Positions 1 through 5,023 of a DNA stretch of 5,023 nucleotides are shown piece by piece; positions within the stretch are counted from its first letter, which is position 1; the number at the start of each line of letters is the position of its first letter. The DNA is from Defluviitaleaceae bacterium (GTDB lineage: Bacteria > Bacillota > Clostridia > Lachnospirales > UBA5962). The translations under genes and the position numbers were made by a program. The stretch lies in contig WRFW01000107.1 of assembly GCA_009787435.1 (NCBI GenBank), forward strand, positions 1 to 5,023. The letters run 5' to 3'. Below the pieces are notes generated by a model. The model was given only the letters and a program-made list of their open reading frames with translations. It was not told where the DNA came from and ran no database searches.

Positions 1-778
1 TATGGTGCTCTGGCTGTTCATCAAAAGTAGAATAGACAACATCTATATTGTCTCCAACAATAGAGCGTTGAATATCTGTTACTTCTTCTGGTCTTTCATC
101 TATAAGCAATACAATCATATGCATTTCTGGGTGATTTTTTATAATAGAATTTGCAATTTTTTTAAGAAGAACAGTTTTACCAGTTTTAGGTGGTGCAACT
201 ATCATCCCTCGTTGCCCTTTTCCAATCGGGGCAAATAAATCAATAAGTCTCATAGAAATATCTTCTTTGATTAAAGTTACACCAGCTGAAAGAGGCTCTA
301 GCTTAATTTTTTCTTCCGGATATATAGGGGTTAAAGTTTCAAAGGGTTTTCTGCCTAAAACATTATCTGCACGCTCTCCATTAACGTCTGTAACGAAAAG
401 GAGAGCGTCAAATTTTTCATTTTCTTTCGGAATACGCATATTGCCTTTTACATAGTCGCCAGTTTTAAGCTTAAAACGCCTAATTTGAGGCGGCGACACA
501 TAAATATCTCTAGTGCTTGGAAGAAAATTATCTAATCTTAAAAAACCAAAACCATCCGGCATTACTTCAAGCACACCCTCGCCAATTTCGCCGCTGTCTA
601 GTTCTTTAAGATTTATACGCCTTTTATCAAAAAGCTCAGCTTCTTCTTTTTCTTTCTTTTCCATTAACACTTTTATATTTTGTATTAGCTCAGATTTTTT
701 AAAAGTAGTAACGCTTTTTAAATTAAACTCTTTTCCTAAAGAACGCAATTCATGGAGACTCATTTTTTCTAAATTCAT
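1..778 (-). CDS. rho: Transcription termination factor Rho, N-terminal 259 residues (truncated by window edge)
   Basis: Rho is a hexameric RNA-dependent ATPase/helicase that loads on nascent untranslated RNA and releases RNA polymerase. Reading leftward from ATG 778-776, the frame stays open to the window edge. Residues 1-45 form a helical Rho-N-like segment. Residues 62-130 are the cold-shock/OB-type primary RNA-binding domain, with the signature DGFGFLR (75-81) and DIYVSPPQIRRF (91-102). The ATPase core follows: GQRGMIVAPPKTGKT (188-202) contains the Walker A loop, and LLIDERPEEV (224-233) carries the catalytic glutamate, E228. STFDE (250-254) comes just before the cut. The Walker B aspartate, Q loop and R loop lie outside the window, so roughly 160 residues are missing compared with the 419-residue E. 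coli protein. There is no long N-terminal insertion of the kind found in some Actinobacteria and Bacteroidetes. The start is supported by an AGAGG site 5 nt upstream that overlaps the stop codon of the LysM gene. The family call is essentially certain. Confidence 0.97.
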   Translation of the reverse strand, partial: MNLEKMSLHELRSLGKEFNLKSVTTFKKSELIQNIKVLMEKKEKEEAELFDKRRINLKELDSGEIGEGVLEVMPDGFGFLRLDNFLPSTRDIYVSPPQIRRFKLKTGDYVKGNMRIPKENEKFDALLFVTDVNGERADNVLGRKPFETLTPIYPEEKIKLEPLSAGVTLIKEDISMRLIDLFAPIGKGQRGMIVAPPKTGKTVLLKKIANSIIKNHPEMHMIVLLIDERPEEVTDIQRSIVGDNIDVVYSTFDEQPEHH

Positions 779-783
779 TTAAA

Positions 784-788
784 CCTCT
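784..788 (-). promoter_or_regulatory. Ribosome binding site of rho, overlapping the upstream stop codon
   Basis: On the minus strand AGAGG lies 5 nt before the rho ATG and shares a base with the TAA stop (790-788) of the LysM gene. A ribosome finishing the LysM gene would sit on the rho initiation site, so translation of the two genes is probably coupled. This also fixes the rho start at 778. Confidence 0.75.
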
Positions 789-1711
789 TAATTTGAAATA
801 TTCGGTATTATAAGCTCTTGCCCTAAAGATAGGTTATAACTTGTTAAATTATTTGCTTCCATTATAGCATTTATATGGGTTGGTGATTGAGAATTAAAAA
901 AGTATTGGCTTATTCCTGCTAAGGTATTACCTGATTGAACAACATGTATTCTTTCGCCTGTAACTGCTACACCATCGGTAAGCGGTTCACTTTCACTAGC
1001 AACACCTATGCCCTCAAGAGAATCTAGTTCAGCATGAAGCCCCTGAACAAGCTCTCTTAATTCTTCATTTTCTACATTTAAATATGAAACTAAATTTTGA
1101 AGCTCTGCTAATTGCTCTGGCTGCATACTATATAACTGCTCTTGCAATTCTCTATTTCTTGAAGAAAGCGTGCTATTATTAACTAGTAAAAAAATAAATA
1201 TACCTATAAACAAAGCTAAAATTCCCGCACCAACATATACTATAGGCGGTGTAGACTTTGGTTTATTTGGGTGCCTTTTTGTATTTTTATAAAAAGGGTC
1301 AACAGCACCGCGGCTTCTAGTACCCCCTTGTGGTGGTCTTTTTTGACCTTGCCTAGCCGGTGTTTGTGTTCTTCTTTGAGGAGCAGCGGTCTTAGAATTT
1401 TTAGAATTAGAAGTTCTTTTAGGCACAAAAGGAATTTCTTCTTCTGTTGTTAAGGAACGCCTCCTCGCTTCTCTTTCAGCTTCTGAAAGGCTCAACCCTT
1501 GCCCTGCAAGTCTTTTAGAACTTGGTCTTATGTAATCTTCTTCGTTATTTTCTAAAGTTTCTTTAATAGGTGCAGGGGTTATTTGCTCTGCCACAGGGGT
1601 TACTAAATCTTCTTCAGAAAGTTCTTTTTTCAGCCTGCTTTGCATAAGGCTTTTAGTAGCTTCTTTTGATAGTGTATCATACACATCTATTTTATTTTCT
1701 TTTGTATCCAT
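788..1711 (-). CDS. Membrane-anchored protein with disordered basic cytoplasmic region, coiled coil and C-terminal LysM domain
   Basis: This 307-residue protein has a clear modular order. Residues 1-105 are charged and low in hydrophobicity. Residues 106-153 are strongly basic and rich in P, Q, R, T and G, and look disordered. Residues 157-177 form a single transmembrane helix (IVYVGAGILALFIGIFIFLLV). Residues 181-232 are Leu/Glu-rich and probably a coiled coil. Residues 238-252 are a short linker, and 254-304 are a LysM domain (IHVVQSGNTLAGISQYFF, then LSLGQELIIPN). The positive-inside rule predicts the N-terminus in the cytoplasm and the LysM domain outside. LysM domains bind N-acetylglucosamine-containing glycans, typically peptidoglycan. 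No catalytic domain is visible, so a structural or anchoring role in the envelope is inferred. It is the first gene of an operon with rho, 9 bp downstream. The start is supported by GGAGG 4 nt upstream. The domain calls are firm, but the cellular role is unknown. Confidence 0.9.
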   Translation of the reverse strand: MDTKENKIDVYDTLSKEATKSLMQSRLKKELSEEDLVTPVAEQITPAPIKETLENNEEDYIRPSSKRLAGQGLSLSEAEREARRRSLTTEEEIPFVPKRTSNSKNSKTAAPQRRTQTPARQGQKRPPQGGTRSRGAVDPFYKNTKRHPNKPKSTPPIVYVGAGILALFIGIFIFLLVNNSTLSSRNRELQEQLYSMQPEQLAELQNLVSYLNVENEELRELVQGLHAELDSLEGIGVASESEPLTDGVAVTGERIHVVQSGNTLAGISQYFFNSQSPTHINAIMEANNLTSYNLSLGQELIIPNISN

Positions 1712-1715
1712 ATTG

Positions 1716-1720
1716 CCTCC
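1716..1720 (-). promoter_or_regulatory. Ribosome binding site of the LysM gene
   Basis: On the minus strand a perfect GGAGG core stands 4 nt before the ATG at 1711. It supports that start and shows the gene has its own strong initiation site as first gene of the operon. Confidence 0.8.
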
Positions 1721-1783
1721 AGATTTTTAAAAATGTATACCTCTTAGTAATATTTTTAAACTTTCTCAAAAATTTTAAAAAAA

Positions 1784-1805
1784 GGTTTGAAAAAAGTTTG
1801 AAAAA
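1784..1805 (+). repeat. Tandem 11-bp repeat, two copies, overlapping the distal mecA promoter
   Basis: GGTTTGAAAAA (1784-1794) is followed directly by AGTTTGAAAAA (1795-1805); 10 of 11 positions match. The period is close to one helical turn, so both copies face the same side of the DNA. The first copy contains the -35 hexamer of the distal promoter, and the second fills most of its spacer. This would suit a repressor or activator site, but no known operator is recognised. Confidence 0.55.
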
Positions 1806-1815
1806 GGGTTATACT
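1787..1815 (+). promoter_or_regulatory. Distal mecA promoter, sigma-A type
   Basis: TTGAAA (1787-1792) and TATACT (1810-1815) are separated by exactly 17 bp. Each hexamer matches the consensus at five of six or four of six positions. Transcription would begin near 1822 and give a leader of about 95 nt before the mecA ATG. The -35 lies inside the 11-bp tandem repeat, which suggests this promoter is the regulated one of the pair. Confidence 0.55.
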
Positions 1816-1856
1816 TATAAAGGTTGGTGATTATTTTTGCCCCCAATTTAGTCCTA

Positions 1857-1885
1857 TTGAAGTTTTTTGTAGTTAAGTGTATAAT
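1857..1885 (+). promoter_or_regulatory. Proximal mecA promoter, sigma-A type
   Basis: TTGAAG (1857-1862) and a perfect TATAAT (1880-1885) are separated by 17 bp. The predicted start is near 1892, leaving a leader of about 25 nt that just includes the ribosome binding site. This is the best promoter in the window and probably the main one for mecA. Confidence 0.75.
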
Positions 1886-1902
1886 ATATAGCATATAAAG
1901 TT

Positions 1903-1910
1903 AAGGAGAG
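1903..1910 (+). promoter_or_regulatory. Ribosome binding site that selects ATG 1917 as the mecA start
   Basis: AAGGAGAG ends immediately before a TTG at 1911 and 6 nt before the ATG at 1917. Measured from the GGAG core (1905-1908) the gaps are 2 nt and 8 nt. Only the ATG has workable spacing, so the in-frame TTG is rejected as the start. Confidence 0.8.
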
Positions 1911-1916
1911 TTGAAG

Positions 1917-2594
1917 ATGAGAATAGAGAAAGTTAATGATAAACAAATAAAATTTATATTGGGAAAAGAAGAACTAGAAAGCAGAGGGTTAAAAATTACA
2001 GAATTAGATAAAAGCCAAAGCAAGTTAGAGCTTTTAGTTCAAGAAATAAAACATGAAGCTATGGTTAAACTAGGCTTCTTTCTTAATGATACGCATCATA
2101 TGGTGGAAGTAGTACCAACTCATTTTGAAGAACTAACAATTATAGTAACGAAAATCTCAAATCCCTCTATTAGTGATAATAGAAATATTAACAACATTAA
2201 TAATATTAACCAAACAGCAGGCGGCATAGGGCACAAAAGTATAACTGCACCAAATTTTAAGCACATTCAAAGCTCTAACTATAATCAACCTAGCCATAGC
2301 TACTCTAAAGAAAACCGTAGAATAAAAAATGTTTACATATACGGTTTTAAAACTTTAGAACAAGTTATAGAAGTGAGCAAGCTTATAAACGGCTACTTTT
2401 TAGGGTATAGCAAAGTTTATAAATTTGAAAATGAATATTATATCGTATTAGAGGGCAGGCTTGGCGAAGAAGGCACTTCTTTCTTAATTGAGCACGGTGA
2501 AGAAGTTAAAAATTTAAAGCTTGAATCTAAATTTAAAGAATACGGTGAAGTTATATTAAATAAAGATGCTATATCAAAACTTGCCAATTTATAA
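1917..2594 (+). CDS. mecA: MecA-family adaptor protein for the ClpC protease
   Basis: MecA proteins bind substrates with an N-terminal domain and deliver them to the ClpCP protease through a C-terminal domain; in Bacillus subtilis the classic target is the competence factor ComK. This protein has 225 residues, close to the 218 of B. subtilis MecA. Residues 1-80 match the N-terminal domain: MRIEKVNDKQIKFILGKEEL, then ESRGLKITEL, ending ELTIIVTKIS. Residues 81-136 are an N/S/I-rich flexible linker containing three tandem Asn-Ile-Asn units (90-98). Residues 137-218 are the ClpC-binding domain (VYIYGFKTLEQVIEVSKLI, then YSKVYKFENEYYIVLE). It is monocistronic, has two promoters, and meets ligA head-on at its 3' end. 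ATG 1917 is preferred over TTG 1911 on ribosome-site spacing. The family is clear. The substrates are unknown, and ComK need not exist in a clostridium. Confidence 0.9.
   Translation: MRIEKVNDKQIKFILGKEELESRGLKITELDKSQSKLELLVQEIKHEAMVKLGFFLNDTHHMVEVVPTHFEELTIIVTKISNPSISDNRNINNINNINQTAGGIGHKSITAPNFKHIQSSNYNQPSHSYSKENRRIKNVYIYGFKTLEQVIEVSKLINGYFLGYSKVYKFENEYYIVLEGRLGEEGTSFLIEHGEEVKNLKLESKFKEYGEVILNKDAISKLANL
2184..2210 (+). repeat. Three tandem 9-bp units in the mecA linker
   Basis: AATATTAAC, AACATTAAT and AATATTAAC stand in direct succession and encode Asn-Ile-Asn three times (residues 90-98) in the interdomain linker. The units are a multiple of three bases, so slippage would change linker length without breaking the frame. 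The outer copies are identical and the middle one differs at two silent third positions. Confidence 0.8.
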
Positions 2595-2598
2595 TGTA

Positions 2599-4548
2599 TT
2601 AATCCTTATTGCCTTTTAAGCTAAGCAGCTCTATAAATCCTTGTTCATTAATTATAGAAATACCTAATTCTTTTGCCTTTTTATTTTTAGAAGAATTGCT
2701 TTCGGTGTCATTGTTTATTAAATAGCTTGTGTTTTTTGAAACGCTGCTTGAAACTTTGCCGCCGTTTTTTTCTATTTCTTCTTTAAGTTCTTCTCTGTTT
2801 TTATATTCTTCCATATTACCAGTTATAACGAACACTAAGCCTGCTAAAAATTCAGTATTATTTTCGTTAACTATCGGCTTTTCCACTTCAAGCTGCTCTA
2901 AAAGCTCTAGGAACATGGAAAGCTCTTCTTCATTAGTAAAATAATTTATAAAATTATTCGTTAAAATATCCCCAAAGCCCTCTATTTCCATTAAATCTTC
3001 ACTAACTGCATTTATTATTTTTTGAACATCATAAGAAAAATGTGAGCATAGTGCCTTTGCTGTGGAAAGACCTATTCCATCTATTCCTAAGGCATAAATT
3101 AAATTTGCTAAGTTCACTTTTCTTGAAGTTTCTATATTTTTAAGAATATTTTCAATAGATTTTTCCCCAAAGCCATCTAATGATTTTATTTCTTCAAAAT
3201 ATCGCTCTAGCTTGTAAATATCTGTTGTATTATTTATAAAGCCTCTTTCTAAAAACTTTGAAAGTGTAGCTTCTGAAAAGCCAGAAATATTCATTGCATT
3301 TCTACTAACAAAATGAGTTAAACGTTTTATAATTTGTGCCTTACAAGAAGCATTTGGGCAATACAAAGTTTTAGATTCCACTTTTTGATTAATAATAGTT
3401 TCAGAGCCACATTCTGGGCAATTTTCAGGGTATGGGTCTGGACCTGTTTTAGTTAAATTTTCTGCAATTTGAGGTATTATCATATTTGCTTTATAAACTG
3501 TTACTATATCGCCTATGCCTATTTTAAGTTCTTCAATTATACTCAAATTGTGCAAGCTAGCTTTTGAAACGTTTGTTCCCTCTAATTCTACTGTTTCAAA
3601 CACAGCAGTTGGGTTTATTAACCCTGTTCTTGAAGTGTTCCATTCAATATATTTAATTTTTGTTTCTTTAGTTTCATCTTCCCATTTAAAAGCTATAGAA
3701 TCTTTAGGGAATTTTGAAGTTGCCCCTAAAGATTTACTAAAAGAAATATCATCATAAGTTATTACTAGACCATCTGTTGGAAAATCACTAGTTGTAACTT
3801 CTAATTTATATTTATTTATAACATTTTCAATATTTTCAAAAGAGACAAGCTTATTAGGTGTAATCTCAAAGCCTTGGTTTTTTAAAAATTCAAGCTCTTC
3901 AGATTTTTTTTCAAAATCACTTCCCTCTAAAATGCTAAATGCCAAAAAATGAACAGGTCTTTTAATAATATTAGAGCTATCTAACTGGCGAACAGTGCCA
4001 CTGCATAAATTTCTAGGATTTTTATACTCTCCCGATTTATTAATCTTTTCAAAATCGGAATAAGTAATAATTCCTTCGCCACGGATTAAAAGGCTGCCTT
4101 TATAAGAAATTTTTTTAGGGACGTGTTTAAAATGTATAACGTTATGTGTTACATCTTCGCCAATAATGCCATTCCCACGAGTAACAGCACTTATAAATTC
4201 CCCTGCTTCATATCTTAAAACGATAGTTAAACCATCTAATTTATAAGATATTAAACCATCGCCTTTTTTTAAAAATTCTTGCAATTGGTCTATACTTTTT
4301 GTCTTATCTAAGGAAAGCATAGGGGTTGTATGTGTTTGCTTTTTAAGGCTATTTACAGCTTCAAACCCAACATTAATAGTTGGGCTTTTAGCCATAATTA
4401 TTCCAGTTTTAGTTTCAAGACTTACTAACTCATCATACAATGCATCGTATTCTTTATTTGTAATTATCTCTTTATTTTCAGAGTAATAAGATTCGTTTGC
4501 TCTGTTTAAATCTCTAACTAAAACTTTCATTCTTTCTAAATTATTCAT
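2599..4548 (-). CDS. ligA: NAD-dependent DNA ligase LigA, divergent clostridial subtype
   Basis: LigA seals nicks in duplex DNA using NAD+ through a ligase-AMP intermediate. All family domains are present in its 649 residues (E. coli 671). Ia spans about 1-65. The nucleotidyltransferase domain (about 66-295) has KLDG with nucleophile K103, RGEG with E158, NPRN (R179), VRQLD (R187), TDGLVI with D259, and AFKW with K288. The OB fold spans about 296-368 (RTGLINPTAVFETVELEGT). A Cys4 zinc finger uses C377, C380, C397 and C402. Helix-hairpin-helix repeats span about 410-550, and a C-terminal BRCT domain spans about 566-645. Several usually conserved positions differ: Asn31 replaces the Ia Asp, Ser101 sits two residues before K103 in place of Glu, RGNG replaces RGDG, and Thr264 replaces the motif IV Lys. 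The ATG has AGAGGG 4 nt upstream and overlaps the preceding gene by 8 bp. Function is very likely, but whether this is the cell's only ligase is unknown. Confidence 0.96.
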   Translation of the reverse strand: MNNLERMKVLVRDLNRANESYYSENKEIITNKEYDALYDELVSLETKTGIIMAKSPTINVGFEAVNSLKKQTHTTPMLSLDKTKSIDQLQEFLKKGDGLISYKLDGLTIVLRYEAGEFISAVTRGNGIIGEDVTHNVIHFKHVPKKISYKGSLLIRGEGIITYSDFEKINKSGEYKNPRNLCSGTVRQLDSSNIIKRPVHFLAFSILEGSDFEKKSEELEFLKNQGFEITPNKLVSFENIENVINKYKLEVTTSDFPTDGLVITYDDISFSKSLGATSKFPKDSIAFKWEDETKETKIKYIEWNTSRTGLINPTAVFETVELEGTNVSKASLHNLSIIEELKIGIGDIVTVYKANMIIPQIAENLTKTGPDPYPENCPECGSETIINQKVESKTLYCPNASCKAQIIKRLTHFVSRNAMNISGFSEATLSKFLERGFINNTTDIYKLERYFEEIKSLDGFGEKSIENILKNIETSRKVNLANLIYALGIDGIGLSTAKALCSHFSYDVQKIINAVSEDLMEIEGFGDILTNNFINYFTNEEELSMFLELLEQLEVEKPIVNENNTEFLAGLVFVITGNMEEYKNREELKEEIEKNGGKVSSSVSKNTSYLINNDTESNSSKNKKAKELGISIINEQGFIELLSLKGNKD

Positions 4549-5023
4549 ATAGCCCTCTTACTTGTTCGTAACTTTCCAATGTACCTATATCATAACAGAT
4601 GCCTTTTATTTTAAATGCTAAAACATCTTCTTTTTTATGCAGCCAACTTAAAAAATAGCCAGGAGCATCTTTAGGGTTACCCTCTTTTAAATATTTTTTA
4701 AAAAGTGCAATTGTTTCTTTCTTATAAAAGTATATGGCAAAAACTGCATTGTTTGATTGTGGATTTTTCGGCTTTTCTATTAGCTCAATTATTTTATTAT
4801 TTTTATCTAATTTTGCAACGCCCATACCTTTTAATTTTTCTTTCTCAAAGATTTCCATCGTGCAAACAGTATCTTTTTTCATTTCTTCAAAATATTTATA
4901 AACTTCTAACAGTGAAAAATCAAAAAAATTATCACCAGCTATAATTACCGTATCTTCTTCTATACCGTTTTTATTTATTACAAAATCTATATCGCCAATA
5001 GCACCTAACCTGTCTTCTTCTGT
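4541..5023 (-). CDS. Sugar-phosphate nucleotidyltransferase, C-terminal 160 residues (truncated by window edge)
   Basis: These enzymes join a sugar 1-phosphate and an NTP to make an activated sugar nucleotide for cell-surface polysaccharide. The frame is open from the right window edge to TAA 4543-4541, so the ATG at 4882 is internal and not the start. Visible motifs, counted from the window edge, are DRLGAIGDI (4-12), AGDNFFDF (29-36, whose Asp normally binds the metal), GMGVAKLDKNNKIIELIEKP (66-85, with the EKP signature), PGYFLSWLHKKEDV (121-134) and YDIGTLESYE (144-153). The N-terminal nucleotide-binding loop (GGxGTRL) is lost beyond the edge; I estimate 75-90 residues missing. The short length after EKP and the PGYFLSWLH/YDIGTLESY tail fit the roughly 240-residue stand-alone RfbA-like enzymes of Firmicutes better than GalU. 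The exact sugar and nucleotide cannot be told. It overlaps ligA by 8 bp and is cotranscribed with it. Confidence 0.88.
   Translation of the reverse strand, partial: TEEDRLGAIGDIDFVINKNGIEEDTVIIAGDNFFDFSLLEVYKYFEEMKKDTVCTMEIFEKEKLKGMGVAKLDKNNKIIELIEKPKNPQSNNAVFAIYFYKKETIALFKKYLKEGNPKDAPGYFLSWLHKKEDVLAFKIKGICYDIGTLESYEQVRGLYE
4553..4558 (-). promoter_or_regulatory. Ribosome binding site of ligA, inside the upstream gene
   Basis: On the minus strand AGAGGG lies 4 nt before the ligA ATG (4548-4546), within the last codons of the nucleotidyltransferase gene. Together with the 8-bp overlap of the two reading frames it supports the chosen start and suggests translational coupling. Confidence 0.75.

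Larger units (their letters stand above)
1712..1916 (+). other. Divergent intergenic control region between the LysM-rho operon and mecA
   Basis: This 205-bp AT-rich stretch separates two divergent transcription units and holds no gene. Rightward it contains two well-formed promoters and the mecA ribosome binding site, entered separately. Leftward only a weak candidate is visible: TATACA on the minus strand (1739-1734), with a poor TTTAAA (1760-1755) 15 bp upstream. The start of the LysM-rho transcript therefore cannot be placed with confidence. The segment 1753-1805 is unusually repetitive: a tandem 11-bp repeat, plus an imperfect inverted repeat in which TTTTTAAACTTT (1753-1764) pairs with AAAGTTTGAAAAA (1793-1805) apart from one bulged G. 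Such symmetry could be an operator, but in sequence this AT-rich it may also be chance. Confidence 0.6.

Noticed and set aside
2..782. Plus-strand open frames at 2-238, 267-455 and 513-782
   Set aside because: They are antisense shadows of rho: low-complexity S/F-rich translations, no ribosome sites, and no recognisable domains.
1240..1453. Small frames at 1240-1428 (minus) and 1271-1453 (plus)
   Set aside because: They lie within the coding region for the basic segment of the LysM protein, have no initiation signals, and look like nothing known.
1734..1760. Minus-strand promoter for the LysM-rho operon (TATACA with TTTAAA)
   Set aside because: The spacer is only 15 bp, the -35 is poor, and the predicted leader would be about 16 nt. 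It is too weak to list as a feature in such AT-rich DNA.
1784..1805. CtsR heat-shock operator upstream of mecA
   Set aside because: CtsR boxes are tandem GGTCAAA heptamers with a 3-bp gap. The repeat here, GTTTGAAAAA on an 11-bp period, does not match on either strand.
1911..1916. In-frame TTG at 1911 as the mecA start, adding two residues
   Set aside because: It sits only 2 nt after the GGAG core. The ATG at 1917 has normal spacing and matches where MecA proteins usually begin.
2622..2633. Possible terminator stem AGCT-AAGC-AGCT after mecA
   Set aside because: The stem would be only 4 bp with no following U-tract, too weak for an intrinsic terminator.
4541..4882. A complete 113-residue protein starting at ATG 4882 on the minus strand
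   Set aside because: The frame is open to the window edge and the upstream part holds conserved motifs (DRLGAIGDI, AGDN) of the same enzyme, so the ATG is internal.
2729..4944. Plus-strand frames at 2729-2944, 3515-3757 and 4705-4944
   Set aside because: They are antisense to ligA and the nucleotidyltransferase gene, and their S/L/F-rich translations are typical of reversed AT-rich genes.

Overview
This is an AT-rich window packed with ordinary bacterial housekeeping genes. The mix points to a low-GC Firmicute of class Clostridia, most likely near Lachnospirales. The reasons are a MecA-type ClpC adaptor, strong purine-rich Shine-Dalgarno (SD) sites, heavy use of A/T-ending codons, and a DNA ligase of the divergent type that I associate from memory with Lachnospiraceae. 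The exact taxon cannot be fixed from the sequence alone.

Layout. Positions 1-1711 (minus strand) hold a two-gene operon. A membrane-anchored LysM-domain protein comes first, followed after 9 bp by rho (transcription terminator), which runs off the left edge of the window. Positions 1712-1916 are the only real intergenic region. It lies between divergent genes and carries two good sigma-A-type promoters reading rightward, one of them embedded in an 11-bp tandem repeat. Positions 1917-2594 (plus strand) encode a MecA-family adaptor; its start is the ATG at 1917, not the TTG at 1911. Positions 2599-4548 (minus strand) encode NAD-dependent DNA ligase LigA, and 4541-5023 (minus strand) encode the C-terminal two thirds of a sugar-phosphate nucleotidyltransferase entering from the right edge. 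The last two genes overlap by 8 bp and form a second leftward operon. mecA and ligA converge with only 4 bp between their stop codons and no visible hairpin terminator.

How the genes relate. The functions are diverse: transcription termination, cell-envelope binding, regulated proteolysis, DNA joining, and sugar-nucleotide synthesis. I see no defence cassette, mobile element, CRISPR array, tRNA or rRNA, and no evidence of a new multi-gene system. The points most worth a second look are the non-canonical active-site positions of LigA, the translational coupling of a LysM membrane protein to rho, the repeat-decorated mecA control region, and the terminator-less mecA/ligA convergence.
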